DNA of 64,000 nt from IMG/VR virus record IMGVR_UViG_3300032242_002717, positions 23,402 through 87,401 of that record. One strand, written 5' to 3'. The DNA is from a virus. Position numbers and translations under genes: made by a program. Below, piece by piece: positions 9,246-18,439 of this stretch (within the stretch, counting starts at the first letter, position 1; each line of letters starts with the position of its first letter). The notes beneath the pieces are model-generated. The model searched no databases. It was not told the origin of the DNA and worked only from the letters and a program-made list of their open reading frames with translations.

Positions 9246-10721
9246 GTGCCAACGCTGACAAGCTATCGATCTTCTGGTTGCTTTCAGCTTGGTTCAAGCT
9301 CAAGGATGCGTGTTTCCTACGCGAGTCCAGGGCCAATACAGCCAGCAATAGTTTTGGCTTTTAGTGCAAACGCGAGCGGTGGCATTTCCGTGTCTGGTTC
9401 CGCGAGTGGACTTCTTGGCCTAAGCGTAGCCGGGACCGGAGGCGTAGTATCTAGTGGCTTGGCTTCGACTTCTTTTGGTTTTATCGTAAGCGCAACTGGC
9501 GGACTGCAAGCATCAGGATTGTCTTCTTATTTGTTCGATGCTAGCGTGTCGAGTGTCGGAGGATTGACGACCGGAGGATCGAGTTCGACGCTATTCGGAA
9601 TTATCGCAAACTCAAGCGGTGGCGTGCAAGTATCCGGTTCTTCTAATGCTATCTTGGGTCTTGCTTACTCGACGACCGGAGGATTAACCACTGGGGGGTC
9701 TTCTTCATATTTTGCGACGTTCATCGCAAACTCAAGCGGTGGCGTGCAAGTATCCGGTTCTAGCACAGGCATTTTTGGAATTGCTTACTCGGGAGTTGGT
9801 GGAGTAACAGCCGGAGGATTATCGGCAGCGATTGCGGTTATTGGGTACACTGGAATCGGCGGATTAAAGGTCTCGGGTTCTTCTGGTTACTCAATCCAGT
9901 TAGCGGCAATCTCATCTGGAGGCGTATCGGCATCAGGAACTGCATCCTACTTGGTAACTTTTTCATTTCTTGCTACTGGAAATTTGACGGTTTCTGGATA
10001 TGGAATACCATTATTGTCGTTTTATCAAAGTTGCGGAGGAGGGGTTTACGTCTCTGGTTCTGCAAACAACTCTATAGGATTTAAAAACTACTCAACGGGA
10101 TCTATTGTAGTATCTGGTACGAGCAAAGCATTTTCCGCAAATCTGTATTTCCAGTATTATTCTTCGTACGCAAAACCTGCTGTCGGAGGCATTCCATTGG
10201 TCCGTAGAAATCAACAGATAACAAACCTGCCAATTGGCAGGTTTATATCGACATCGACTGGACAAGAGGTGACTGCCGGAGTTGTCGCCGCGACATTTTA
10301 TTCTGGAGGCAACTCTGGACCGATCACCGGCCTGGCTTCTTACAATTCAAGCGGTGGGACATGGGTGTGGAACACTATTGATGCGTCAGTTATGAACTCT
10401 GAATTAGTTGGTCTTTCATTTACACTTCAAGGCTGCATCCCAATTTTCCATTTGCTTTCTACAGAAGTAAATACTTATGTTTCGTCACAAGTGTCATCTG
10501 GATTGATAAATACTACCTCATTTGCAGGCGACTCTCTGCTTTCAACGCAGGCGGGCTTCTACGCAGGATCTGTTTTGCTCTTTACGAGCGGGAATCTTTC
10601 AGGAATATCTAGACGAATTACAAATTACGATGGGATAACAAAGACTTTTACCTTTGCAACATCTTGGCCTTCAATTCCCTCATTGCAAGACCAATTTATT
10701 ATAATGGGGCGAATAGAATGA
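9246..10721 (+). CDS. Gly-rich repeat fibre protein with tail-type C-terminal domain
   Basis: A 491-residue protein from GTG 9246, directly after the previous stop. Residues 40-310 contain about 13 tandem repeats of roughly 20 residues, each starting near GG(L/V)..SG.S and ending in an alternating hydrophobic strand. This is typical of elongated beta-fibre shafts. The last 170 residues form a separate domain with FTSGNLSGISRRITNYDGITKTFTF. It is clearly related to the C-terminus of the gene at 11258. Likely a tail or neck fibre. The next gene overlaps by 4 bases. Confidence 0.65.
   Translation: MPTLTSYRSSGCFQLGSSSRMRVSYASPGPIQPAIVLAFSANASGGISVSGSASGLLGLSVAGTGGVVSSGLASTSFGFIVSATGGLQASGLSSYLFDASVSSVGGLTTGGSSSTLFGIIANSSGGVQVSGSSNAILGLAYSTTGGLTTGGSSSYFATFIANSSGGVQVSGSSTGIFGIAYSGVGGVTAGGLSAAIAVIGYTGIGGLKVSGSSGYSIQLAAISSGGVSASGTASYLVTFSFLATGNLTVSGYGIPLLSFYQSCGGGVYVSGSANNSIGFKNYSTGSIVVSGTSKAFSANLYFQYYSSYAKPAVGGIPLVRRNQQITNLPIGRFISTSTGQEVTAGVVAATFYSGGNSGPITGLASYNSSGGTWVWNTIDASVMNSELVGLSFTLQGCIPIFHLLSTEVNTYVSSQVSSGLINTTSFAGDSLLSTQAGFYAGSVLLFTSGNLSGISRRITNYDGITKTFTFATSWPSIPSLQDQFIIMGRIE
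9603..9761 (+). repeat. Near-identical internal DNA repeats in the fibre gene
   Basis: A 39-base stretch at 9603-9641 recurs exactly at 9723-9761, an offset of 120 bases or two protein repeats. It encodes IANSSGGVQVSGS. Less exact copies continue through 9360-10130. Such identity can support unequal recombination and change of fibre length. Confidence 0.8.
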
Positions 10722-11248
10722 TAAGGCCGACAAACCCAAACTTTTGGAATATTTCCAGGAAATTGAAGGGGCCGTTTAAAGACACCGATGCTTTTTATGG
10801 CACTGACTATGGGTTTGGTTTGGTTGAGTTGTTGAGCCTAACTGGAGAGTTCGATTCTATTGCAGTAGGAAGAAAAGAGCAGCAGTCTTGGCTGTCTTCG
10901 GAGCATCGCATTTCTGCCGTGTTTGAAATCAAAGGTTGTTCTTATCGAAATGACGGTAGTCAAGACACAAGAATACGAGTTGTTCCTTATTCGTTAGCAA
11001 TAGAGTATCACGAGAATTGGCAGGATGCCGCTTACAGGAAACTGGATATGCTGGAAAGTTTGGTAATGAACATACTTATGGACAAATCAAACAGATCTTA
11101 TGGCGGATTCACATTGGAGTGGATGTCAAGAATTGGCAGCGGGAAACAAATAAGATATTCGGTTCCATCGAAAATAAGACAGTTGGATGGCGAGTTTGGC
11201 TATAGAGTACCAAAAACAATTTCGGAAGTGTCGTTGTCATACTCTTGA
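10718..11248 (+). CDS. Minor tail or neck protein, copy 1 of a duplicated gene
   Basis: A 176-residue alpha/beta protein starting in an ATGA overlap with the fibre gene. It is a paralogue of the gene at 11812. Both share DAFYGTD.G.G....L.LTG.FD near residue 30 and SYGGFT..W.S near the C-terminus. I recognise no named family. Size and place before a terminator-like gene and the tail tube suggest a tail-completion or neck role. Confidence 0.55.
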   Translation: MIRPTNPNFWNISRKLKGPFKDTDAFYGTDYGFGLVELLSLTGEFDSIAVGRKEQQSWLSSEHRISAVFEIKGCSYRNDGSQDTRIRVVPYSLAIEYHENWQDAAYRKLDMLESLVMNILMDKSNRSYGGFTLEWMSRIGSGKQIRYSVPSKIRQLDGEFGYRVPKTISEVSLSYS

Positions 11249-11257
11249 GAGGTGAAA

Positions 11258-11797
11258 ATGTCTCTTTACAGGAATGTAGCAGGCCAGATGGCGGTCGTTT
11301 ACGCTTCAGACAGTTCTGGGCCAAAGCTTGGCGACGCTGCAAACATTTCGCTCTATATTAGCAAGGATGCGGGAGTTCCTCAGCTTGCTTCGACTCCATC
11401 TCCGACCGAGATCGGTGGCGGCTACTACGCACTAACTTTTAGTCAAAACGAGAGTAACGCATCTATTGTGGTTTTTTATGGCTCATCAACAACTTCTGGC
11501 GTTAAAGTGCAGGGCGGCAAAGAATACACAGTTGATCCCATATCTCCAATCTCTGGAACCATATCGACATCATCAATAAGCACTTTTAGCTTTTGTGGAA
11601 ACTCTGGACTTCAGCAGATAGATCAATTTTATCAGGGAATGTGCCTTGTGTTTACTTCTGGACTTTTGGCTGGAGTCGCAAGAAGGATTACGGCATACGC
11701 TGGACTCACAAGGACGTTCACGTTCGCAAAGCCTTGGCCAGCAACAGCCTCGCCTGGAGATTCTTTTGCTATTGTCGGACTGATAGACTTGCCATAA
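11258..11797 (+). CDS. Small tail protein sharing the C-terminal domain of the fibre gene
   Basis: A 179-residue beta-rich protein. Its C-terminal 60 residues (GMCLVFTSGLLAGVARRITA) closely follow those of the gene at 9246 (GSVLLFTSGNLSGISRRITN). It lacks the Gly-rich repeat shaft. ATG 11258 is preceded by GAGAGG; a GTG at 11252 is the weaker alternative. With the following gene it forms the second copy of a duplicated two-gene unit. Confidence 0.55.
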   Translation: MSLYRNVAGQMAVVYASDSSGPKLGDAANISLYISKDAGVPQLASTPSPTEIGGGYYALTFSQNESNASIVVFYGSSTTSGVKVQGGKEYTVDPISPISGTISTSSISTFSFCGNSGLQQIDQFYQGMCLVFTSGLLAGVARRITAYAGLTRTFTFAKPWPATASPGDSFAIVGLIDLP

Positions 11798-11811
11798 TAA
11801 AGAGCAATTCA

Positions 11812-12423
11812 ATGCTTTACGGAACGAACAAGTCGTTGCTATGGTTCTTAGGAAGGCAGTCGTCTCCATTGCCTTCCAAGGTTGATGCTAGGTGGTTATT
11901 TAAGTCTTGCTGGTACTACGGAAAACACCCGTCTTCTCTTCAATGGAAATACTCAGATAGAGACGCATTCTATGGGACAGACATTGGACTTGGCATTATA
12001 AAGATTCTGGAACTTACTGGCCAATTTGATGAAGTGATTCTTACGCCAAAGCCAGTAGTGTCTCGTTCGACATTGGACAATTATGTTGTCGCAATGGTAA
12101 TACCTATGCCTGTGAAACAAGTACAAGACGGATCTCCTCAAGTTTCTCTAAGATCTGTTTCGTATTCAATTGTAATTGAAGCGATAATTCCTACTCCAGA
12201 AGATTCTGCACAAGAGCTTGATAGACTTGAGAGTGTTGTCCTGAATTCTTTGCTTGGAGGTATTTCTTATGGAGGATTTACTTACTCTTGGAAATCTACA
12301 ATTCAAAGAAACGACTATGCTTCGGGATTAGATCCAGCCAGGCAAAGATGGCTATCTGGTGTTTTTTCTTATACTTATTATTCTAAAGAAGGGCAATCTG
12401 AGAAAATAACATGGCAACGCTAA
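11812..12423 (+). CDS. Minor tail or neck protein, copy 2 of a duplicated gene
   Basis: A 203-residue paralogue of the gene at 10718. It has an extra 45-residue N-terminus and the shared blocks DRDAFYGTDIGLGIIKILEL and SYGGFTYSWKS. It overlaps the next gene by 13 bases. A different binding surface from copy 1 is likely, because the middle regions have diverged strongly. Confidence 0.55.
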   Translation: MLYGTNKSLLWFLGRQSSPLPSKVDARWLFKSCWYYGKHPSSLQWKYSDRDAFYGTDIGLGIIKILELTGQFDEVILTPKPVVSRSTLDNYVVAMVIPMPVKQVQDGSPQVSLRSVSYSIVIEAIIPTPEDSAQELDRLESVVLNSLLGGISYGGFTYSWKSTIQRNDYASGLDPARQRWLSGVFSYTYYSKEGQSEKITWQR

Positions 12424-12917
12424 ACGAACTCCCTGTGGCACCAGAAGAGACTGTATTCAACGGTTTGCTGTCAATCTTAAGAAGCAACCCAGATTTACAG
12501 AAAGCAAACGTAAAGATATTTTCTCTTTCTAATGGAGCAGAGAATACTCCTGCTGTTCAGCCGATCCCGTCTCCAGACCTAATGCCGGTGATTCGAGTTC
12601 GATGCGGCTCTTATCCAATGGCACAATGGACCGAACACCAGCATCGTGGCGTATGGACAATTTACCTTGAAATGTTTGTTGCGGGATTGGATGAAACGGA
12701 CATGCTTAGGCTGTTCAGTGCAGTGAGGCACGCATTAAGGCCAGCCGTAAAGTACGGAACCGATGACGTTAGGCCAAGAATGGACCCAAATTCCAGCATT
12801 GTTCAACATGCTGAATTCGGCGGAGGCAGCAACGATATCGTTGCAGTCGGAGAGGGTGTTTATGCGATCAAATCGATTGCAACCTTCAGGATAAAGATTC
12901 AAGTCAATGCGGCTTGA
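12411..12917 (+). CDS. Probable tail terminator or tail-completion protein
   Basis: A 168-residue protein with an N-terminal helix (ETVFNGLLSILRSNPDLQ), central strands (DLMPVIRVRCGSYPMAQW) and a helix-strand C-terminus. This size and alpha/beta pattern, directly before the tail tube gene, fits tail terminator proteins that cap the tube. The assignment rests on synteny more than sequence. Confidence 0.5.
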   Translation: MATLNELPVAPEETVFNGLLSILRSNPDLQKANVKIFSLSNGAENTPAVQPIPSPDLMPVIRVRCGSYPMAQWTEHQHRGVWTIYLEMFVAGLDETDMLRLFSAVRHALRPAVKYGTDDVRPRMDPNSSIVQHAEFGGGSNDIVAVGEGVYAIKSIATFRIKIQVNAA

Positions 12918-12926
12918 TTTTAAGCT

Positions 12927-12942
12927 GTCTCCGCGCGGAGAC
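12927..12942. promoter_or_regulatory. 16-bp perfect palindrome GTCTCCGCGCGGAGAC upstream of the tail tube gene
   Basis: A perfect palindrome 17 bases upstream of the tail tube ATG and just upstream of its AAGGAGA site. The same 16 bases recur at 28943 and 45393. It could be a protein operator or, in RNA, a GC-rich hairpin near the ribosome binding site. Confidence 0.65.
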
Positions 12943-12959
12943 CTTCAAGGAGATTTAAA

Positions 12960-13883
12960 ATGGCAGTTGTAGGAAGTTGCATTTATGCGAGGTGGTATCT
13001 TGAGGGTGCTTCTTACTGGGGTTCGTATCCAAGCCCAGTGACATCTTCATTCTATACGGTGTTCACTGAAGCCGGTTCAATGACGATGGATACAAACCCA
13101 CAGCCTTTTACAATCAATACGGCAGGCTGTGGCATTTTAACTCACAAGTGGAAAAAGTTTGTCAAGCGAAAGTCCGTTGCAGGTTCGCTAAAAACTCCCA
13201 TTTGGCCGAGCCAGTCTCAATTGATCGCGTTTGCTACTACTCCACAGTTAGTTGGTGGTCGCTATCAGCTTCCTTCCTATACTGTTGACATGTTTGACGG
13301 ATTTGAGATTCGTCGTTTTACTGGCGTTAGAGTAACAAGTGCTACTTTTACGTCTGACGACTCGTCAGACATGCTAATGGGTTCATTTACCTTGATTGGA
13401 AAGCAGGAAGTGACACCTCCTGGAACCTTGACGGCTCCCAACCCAGGCACGGATTTCCCTATTGAGATCCCATACACGCATTATGACTCGTCTGGCTACA
13501 TTACAGTGGGCGGCACTGTGATTAGCGGATACAAGAGCGTAGAACTAAAGGTTGACAACACGCTCCATATGCCCTTTCTTGATGGCGTGTGGATCAATCG
13601 AGCCAATCTAGCGCAGAGGGCAACGTCATGGCAAGTCGTGCTTTCAAAAGAAAACACGACTTATCGTCAAGCGTTTACAAACCAGACTGTCACCGCATCT
13701 TGCCTTCTGAAGTACACTCATCCGAACGGCACAAATAGTGTCACGTTCAACCTTCAGAACGCAGATTACCTCGAAAGTTATTCTGTTGATCGAAACTGGG
13801 ACAGCGACCAGTATGAAACGCTTTCGTTCCAAAGCTTCCTTGACCCGACCTCGGCTACAGATCTTGCCGTTACTATCGTTTGA
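12960..13883 (+). CDS. Major tail tube protein
   Basis: A 307-residue beta-rich protein placed between the tail-completion gene and the tape measure, the usual tail tube position. Strands such as MLMGSFTLIGKQEV and a YITVGGTVISGYKSVELKVD segment fit tail tube folds, and the length is in the usual range. AAGGAGATTTAAA gives a strong ribosome binding site, as expected of an abundant protein. A hairpin terminator follows. Confidence 0.75.
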   Translation: MAVVGSCIYARWYLEGASYWGSYPSPVTSSFYTVFTEAGSMTMDTNPQPFTINTAGCGILTHKWKKFVKRKSVAGSLKTPIWPSQSQLIAFATTPQLVGGRYQLPSYTVDMFDGFEIRRFTGVRVTSATFTSDDSSDMLMGSFTLIGKQEVTPPGTLTAPNPGTDFPIEIPYTHYDSSGYITVGGTVISGYKSVELKVDNTLHMPFLDGVWINRANLAQRATSWQVVLSKENTTYRQAFTNQTVTASCLLKYTHPNGTNSVTFNLQNADYLESYSVDRNWDSDQYETLSFQSFLDPTSATDLAVTIV

Positions 13884-13911
13884 CGGTGGATTCTCGCAAT
13901 AGCATTCCTTC

Positions 13912-13963
13912 GCGGGGTTCTTTGGGGTCTTTGGCCAGAACCCAAGGAACCCCGCTTTATTTT
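13912..13963 (+). terminator. Hairpin terminator after the tail tube gene
   Basis: GCGGGGTTC (13912-13920) pairs with GAACCCCGC (13947-13955). The inner part can pair imperfectly as well (CTTTGGGGTCT against AGAACCCAAG). A TTTATTTT tail follows. Partial read-through to the tape measure genes is likely, since no new promoter is obvious. Confidence 0.8.
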
Positions 13964-13976
13964 AAGGAGGTGCAAA

Positions 13977-14531
13977 TTGATAAATTTCAGTCTTCATTAC
14001 GACAAGCAATTGTCTGCTCTGTCTGTTGGAATAGCTAGTGCTGACTTTGATCTGTTGTCGCTTGCTAACAAGCTTGCAGTAATCATGATAGAGGAAAACA
14101 AAAACGCAAGACTTGCAAGTATAGACAAAGATGGAAATCCTCTTAGTGAAATTGTTTTATCCACGATTGCCAGAAGAAAAAGAGCCAACAAAGGCAACGG
14201 TCCTCCTTTGATACCTGATTACATGAAGTCTAGGCTAATAGATACTGCCGAACCTGAAATCAATTTAATTTCAGATGACCATATTCAAATAATACTGCAT
14301 TGGCCTGGAGCGGAACCTTGGCTAAAATACCATAAGACCGAATGTAAGACTCGAAATGGTATTCCATTTAAATCTGGCCAGCCAAGACCAGTTAGAGATA
14401 TTGTCGGCATGGACAAAGGGTGGATCGAAAAGATTCGCCAAGAGGCCATCAAAGAAATTCAAAGCAGTGCCGCCAGCGGTTCTCCCGCACACGCCGGACT
14501 TCCTAATGGGCTGATCGAGGAGTTGATTTAA
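13977..14531 (+). CDS. Tail-completion or virion morphogenesis protein (gpG-like)
   Basis: A 184-residue protein from TTG 13977, chosen because AAGGAGG lies 6 bases upstream. The order of motifs (ANKLAVIMIEENKNARLA, then HWPGAEPWLKYHKTECKTR, then RPVRDIVGMDKGWIEKIR) resembles Mu gpG-type virion morphogenesis proteins, which end in a PARP-FLG-like helix. In this setting a tail assembly factor for the tape measure is also possible. It overlaps the tape measure start by one base (TAATG). Confidence 0.5.
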   Translation: MINFSLHYDKQLSALSVGIASADFDLLSLANKLAVIMIEENKNARLASIDKDGNPLSEIVLSTIARRKRANKGNGPPLIPDYMKSRLIDTAEPEINLISDDHIQIILHWPGAEPWLKYHKTECKTRNGIPFKSGQPRPVRDIVGMDKGWIEKIRQEAIKEIQSSAASGSPAHAGLPNGLIEELI

Positions 14532-17500
14532 TGTCTATACGCGAAGAGATCGTCCTTGATATTCAAAGGCAAGGCGGGGACATACTCAATGAGATGATTG
14601 CCGAGTTGGCAAAAGCAAAAGACGAGATGAATGTATTGACAGGATCTTTCTCTGGAGGAAAAAAGAATTTAGACGATTGGGTCAAGGCTCTTAACGAAGC
14701 AATCAAAAAAACAAAAGATTATAGCACCGTAGTCGAGGCAGCAAAAAAAATAGAAGACGATGCAAGAAGGAAAAGAGAAAAGGATGCGGCAAAACTTAAA
14801 GCTGATCAAAAAGAAGCCGAAAGAATAAACAACGCATTGATTAAAGATGCGAAAGCTTTGGCAGATGCTGAATCGCAAAAAGCTTCCGCAGTCGTAAAAT
14901 CCGAATCTGATATTGCTAAGGCGAAAAATGCCGCTGCGTCTGGAGATTTAGCGACAACGAAAAAGCTTTTAGATCAAGCAAAGAACGAAAAGCTTAAGAT
15001 CGAAGCTGAAATTAAAGCAAACAAGATAGCATCAAATTCAATTTCTTCGGGGTCTTCTGGAAACCCTTCCAATGCTAGCCAGCAGGCTCAGAATGAATTG
15101 GCCAGGAAGGCGATAGAGCTTCATAACAAACTCTTAGACGCTAAATTGAAGCTGACGGAGATTGAAGACGAACACACTCGTGCGATGGCTGCCAACGCTG
15201 TAACTACCGATCAAGCTATTAAAAAATCCGAAGAGTTGGCAACAAAAGAAGAGAATCTTAAAAAGGCTGTCATAGAACACGAGAAAGCAAAAGCGGAATA
15301 TGCAAAAGACCCTAGTGCTGCAAACAAGTCAGCAGTAGACAGTGCCTACAAGGTCAAGATAGCTGAAGCCAGAGAGTATAAGAAGACACGCGATGAATTA
15401 GAGGAAATCGCAAGGAAGGCGATAGCCACGGACAACGAAGAGGCTCAGGTTGTATTAGAGAATGGTACAAAGCGAAAGAACTCAAACACGGTAGCAAAAG
15501 AAGCGGTAATAGGAAACAACAAGCAAATTGCCGAGAGCGCGAAAGCAAAAGCTAAAGCAGATCAAGAAGCATTGGATGAACAAAAAAGAATCGAGAAAGA
15601 GGCAGCACAGGCAGCTGCCGAATCTGTTCAGCAAAAAAAGAAAGAAGAAGCAGATCTTGAATCTTTAGTCTCAGCAAGGGCCGGAAATGTAAAACGCGCG
15701 CAGAAAGAAATGGATGATGCAAAGCGAAAGTCTGCTTCGATTGAAAAAGAAATAAATTTGATTGATGATGCTCTGTATGAGGAAAGAGCAAAGCTTGGAA
15801 ATGCTGATCTCGAAAAGATTAAAGCACTCCAGGGAGAAAAAAAGAAGCTTGCCACAAGCTATATTGAGCAACAAAAGGAAGTAGCTAGAACAACCGACAA
15901 TGTTGCGACAGCAGAAAAAAATGCAGTCGTTACAACCCGTTCAATAATGGAAGCTGTAAAAGAGCTAAACCTTGCCAGAAAAGAGCAGCAGCAAAAACTA
16001 AAAGATCTCGCTAATGCGCAAGATCAATATAACAAAAACAGCACTCCAGAAAACGAAAAGAAACTCGAAAGTGCGTATAACGCAGTAGCGGCTTCTGTCG
16101 AGAGAATGAAAAATGCAACCAATGGCATGAATGATTTGAACGACAGAGCCGGAGGCTCTTTGTCTGGAGTTGCCGATGCCGCATTTAAAACTGGCGAAGG
16201 ACTTGAAAATGTTTCTTTGCGTTCAGGGCACTTGTCTAGGGCTATATATTATACGGCACAAGCGGCACAAGATTTAAATTATGGGTTTGTCGCAATTATC
16301 AACAATCTTCCACTCATTACTGAGGCTTTCGCAAAAGCGGCTGGAGCGGATCACCAGAAGGCTATGGCGTGGGCGGCTGGAGTTGGGTTTGTTACAGCGG
16401 CCTTTCAAGCACTTATAACACTCGGTCCAAAGGTATACGATTTCTTTAAGGCTATAGACCTGACAACGCTTGAAGGTCAAATGACGAGCGTTAAAAATGA
16501 GCTAACAATTCTCAACGGAATGAGCTATGTGTTTAATGTCGATCAAAGTCAGCTTTTTAAGCTTGAGTCAAAGCTTAAGGATCTTGAGGACAGGGAAAAA
16601 CTTTTAAAGGCTAACCTTGAAAAGAAAAGCGTTGACGAAGTCGCAGCGGAGGAAGCCGCATCCAAAGTGCTTTCTGAGCATGGAGGTGAAAGGACTATCG
16701 TTGATAAAGACGGAAAGAAAGTACAGGTAAAGGGTGGAGAAAACATTAAAAATGTCTTGATGTCTGACGATTCTTTTTTGACTAAAAATGAAAAAGAAGA
16801 AGTAGAACAGCTAAGATTAAAACTTGAGAAAGCAAAGGAAATGCTTGATGAGATGCATGAGAATGGCGATCATTCATACACCCTGGCAAACTTAACAATA
16901 CCCTACATCGAAAGTCAAATCAAAGGGATTGAAGGTAAACGAGCAAAAAGAGTCGATGAAAAACTTGGAAATTTTTCTGGAGCAGTGCCAGGATCGGAAG
17001 CCGAATTTTCTGATATTGTCAAAAGGAACAGAAAGGCACTTGAGGAGTCTGGAGTCGATGTAGACAAAATTCTTAAGTATGCTCCCGAGGTAAATAAGGA
17101 AAAGGCCAAGCAACATAGGTTGGATGGCACTAAACCTCAGTACGAGCAAGACGAGGAGATTGAGCAGGAGGTTAGGAAATCTCTAGACCCAGAAGGCGCA
17201 AGAAAGATTGCCAAAAACTCATTGAATCCACTTCAGGACGTTCAGAAGTTTAACAAGAACCTTAAAGAGAAGGCTGATAAAGAAGAGAAAGCTCCAGAGC
17301 AAGTCGAAAAGGCAATCGAAAACAGATCGGTGTCAAAGACTTTACAGGAAGCCAAAAAAGAGCTTGATAAGTTTTCCGAAGAAATGGTGACTGATGCCAA
17401 AGGAAGCGATCACGCTACCGCATATAAGAAAATGACAGAAAAAGTAAATGCCTTAATAAATAACGCAGTTACAAACAACAAGTCGATACCTGATAATCTT

Positions 17501-18439
17501 AAGTCAAAAGTTGCAGAAGATGTAATCGATAAAGCTATTTCAAGCGTAGAGTCCGACTACGTTGGAGGCGGAGCAGATGAAAGAATAGCCAAAGCAGAGG
17601 CGAAATCTAAGGCTAGGCAGGACAGAGAGAAAAGAATTGAAGATAACAAAGATAAGAGAATCGCGCAGAGTCATGAGAAGGCATTAGCTCCGCAGTTAGA
17701 CATGATGGTGACAGAAAGCCTTCTGAATGGAAAAAGTGAAGAAGACATGGCCAAAGAGATTGGGCCTAAGATTGAGCAATATTTGCAAGGCATTGGAATG
17801 CAAGACCAAGAAGCCATAGAAAAAGAAGTTGCCGCAATTATCGATATTGCTATTCAAGACAATGAAAAAAGAGGCATGGCCAAGCCTGGCGGTCTTCAAG
17901 AACATCTTCAGGATGTATCGAAGATTGCCAACAAAAAGCAAATCGAAGAGCAGAAGGCAGCACAAAGCCAGGCCAATAGCCAGATGAGTCATTATCAAAG
18001 CCAGGTCGAAAAGCATGCCAACGAACTCGACCGTTCCTTTGGTGGACAAATTCACGCAAGCGTAGCCAGAGGAAGAATAAATGGCATGGATGAGGCATCG
18101 ATCATGCAAAATCTAATGCCTCATGTGTATCAATCGGCCAGGCAGTCATTGAACGAAAACTACTCCGATCAAGACGCGATGGCGATTGCGCAGAGGATGA
18201 TTGGCAAGCACCTGGACCAAAACAGGGCCTCCTCTGTTGCGCACGGGGCTAGAAACGATCTGAATCAAGCATTGATTAACAATTCAAACGCACAAGCTAA
18301 TTATGCAGAAAACAACCAGAAGGTCCAGGAAATCAACGGCCAGAGGCTGAACCAGAATACAAAGAATCTTAAGAGAGCTACTAGGGGCCTTCGTAATGGC
18401 GTGACTCAGATGCAGACATTCTATCCGGGAATAAACTGA
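14531..18439 (+). CDS. Tail tape measure protein
   Basis: At 1302 residues this is the longest gene. It is almost entirely charged coiled coil (Ala/Lys/Glu-rich heptads over residues 1-560 and 660-1290). A single hydrophobic block lies near residues 571-640 (YGFVAIINNLPLITEAF and WAAGVGFVTAAFQALITL). This layout is diagnostic for tape measure proteins, which set tail length and can insert into the host membrane during DNA entry. No lysozyme or peptidase domain is visible. It overlaps the next gene by one base (TGATG). Confidence 0.9.
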   Translation: MSIREEIVLDIQRQGGDILNEMIAELAKAKDEMNVLTGSFSGGKKNLDDWVKALNEAIKKTKDYSTVVEAAKKIEDDARRKREKDAAKLKADQKEAERINNALIKDAKALADAESQKASAVVKSESDIAKAKNAAASGDLATTKKLLDQAKNEKLKIEAEIKANKIASNSISSGSSGNPSNASQQAQNELARKAIELHNKLLDAKLKLTEIEDEHTRAMAANAVTTDQAIKKSEELATKEENLKKAVIEHEKAKAEYAKDPSAANKSAVDSAYKVKIAEAREYKKTRDELEEIARKAIATDNEEAQVVLENGTKRKNSNTVAKEAVIGNNKQIAESAKAKAKADQEALDEQKRIEKEAAQAAAESVQQKKKEEADLESLVSARAGNVKRAQKEMDDAKRKSASIEKEINLIDDALYEERAKLGNADLEKIKALQGEKKKLATSYIEQQKEVARTTDNVATAEKNAVVTTRSIMEAVKELNLARKEQQQKLKDLANAQDQYNKNSTPENEKKLESAYNAVAASVERMKNATNGMNDLNDRAGGSLSGVADAAFKTGEGLENVSLRSGHLSRAIYYTAQAAQDLNYGFVAIINNLPLITEAFAKAAGADHQKAMAWAAGVGFVTAAFQALITLGPKVYDFFKAIDLTTLEGQMTSVKNELTILNGMSYVFNVDQSQLFKLESKLKDLEDREKLLKANLEKKSVDEVAAEEAASKVLSEHGGERTIVDKDGKKVQVKGGENIKNVLMSDDSFLTKNEKEEVEQLRLKLEKAKEMLDEMHENGDHSYTLANLTIPYIESQIKGIEGKRAKRVDEKLGNFSGAVPGSEAEFSDIVKRNRKALEESGVDVDKILKYAPEVNKEKAKQHRLDGTKPQYEQDEEIEQEVRKSLDPEGARKIAKNSLNPLQDVQKFNKNLKEKADKEEKAPEQVEKAIENRSVSKTLQEAKKELDKFSEEMVTDAKGSDHATAYKKMTEKVNALINNAVTNNKSIPDNLKSKVAEDVIDKAISSVESDYVGGGADERIAKAEAKSKARQDREKRIEDNKDKRIAQSHEKALAPQLDMMVTESLLNGKSEEDMAKEIGPKIEQYLQGIGMQDQEAIEKEVAAIIDIAIQDNEKRGMAKPGGLQEHLQDVSKIANKKQIEEQKAAQSQANSQMSHYQSQVEKHANELDRSFGGQIHASVARGRINGMDEASIMQNLMPHVYQSARQSLNENYSDQDAMAIAQRMIGKHLDQNRASSVAHGARNDLNQALINNSNAQANYAENNQKVQEINGQRLNQNTKNLKRATRGLRNGVTQMQTFYPGIN

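Noticed and set aside
14531-18439. Internal repeats in the tape measure gene as a mobile element
   Set aside because: The similarity reflects coiled-coil heptads and Lys/Glu/Ala codons, without exact DNA repeats.
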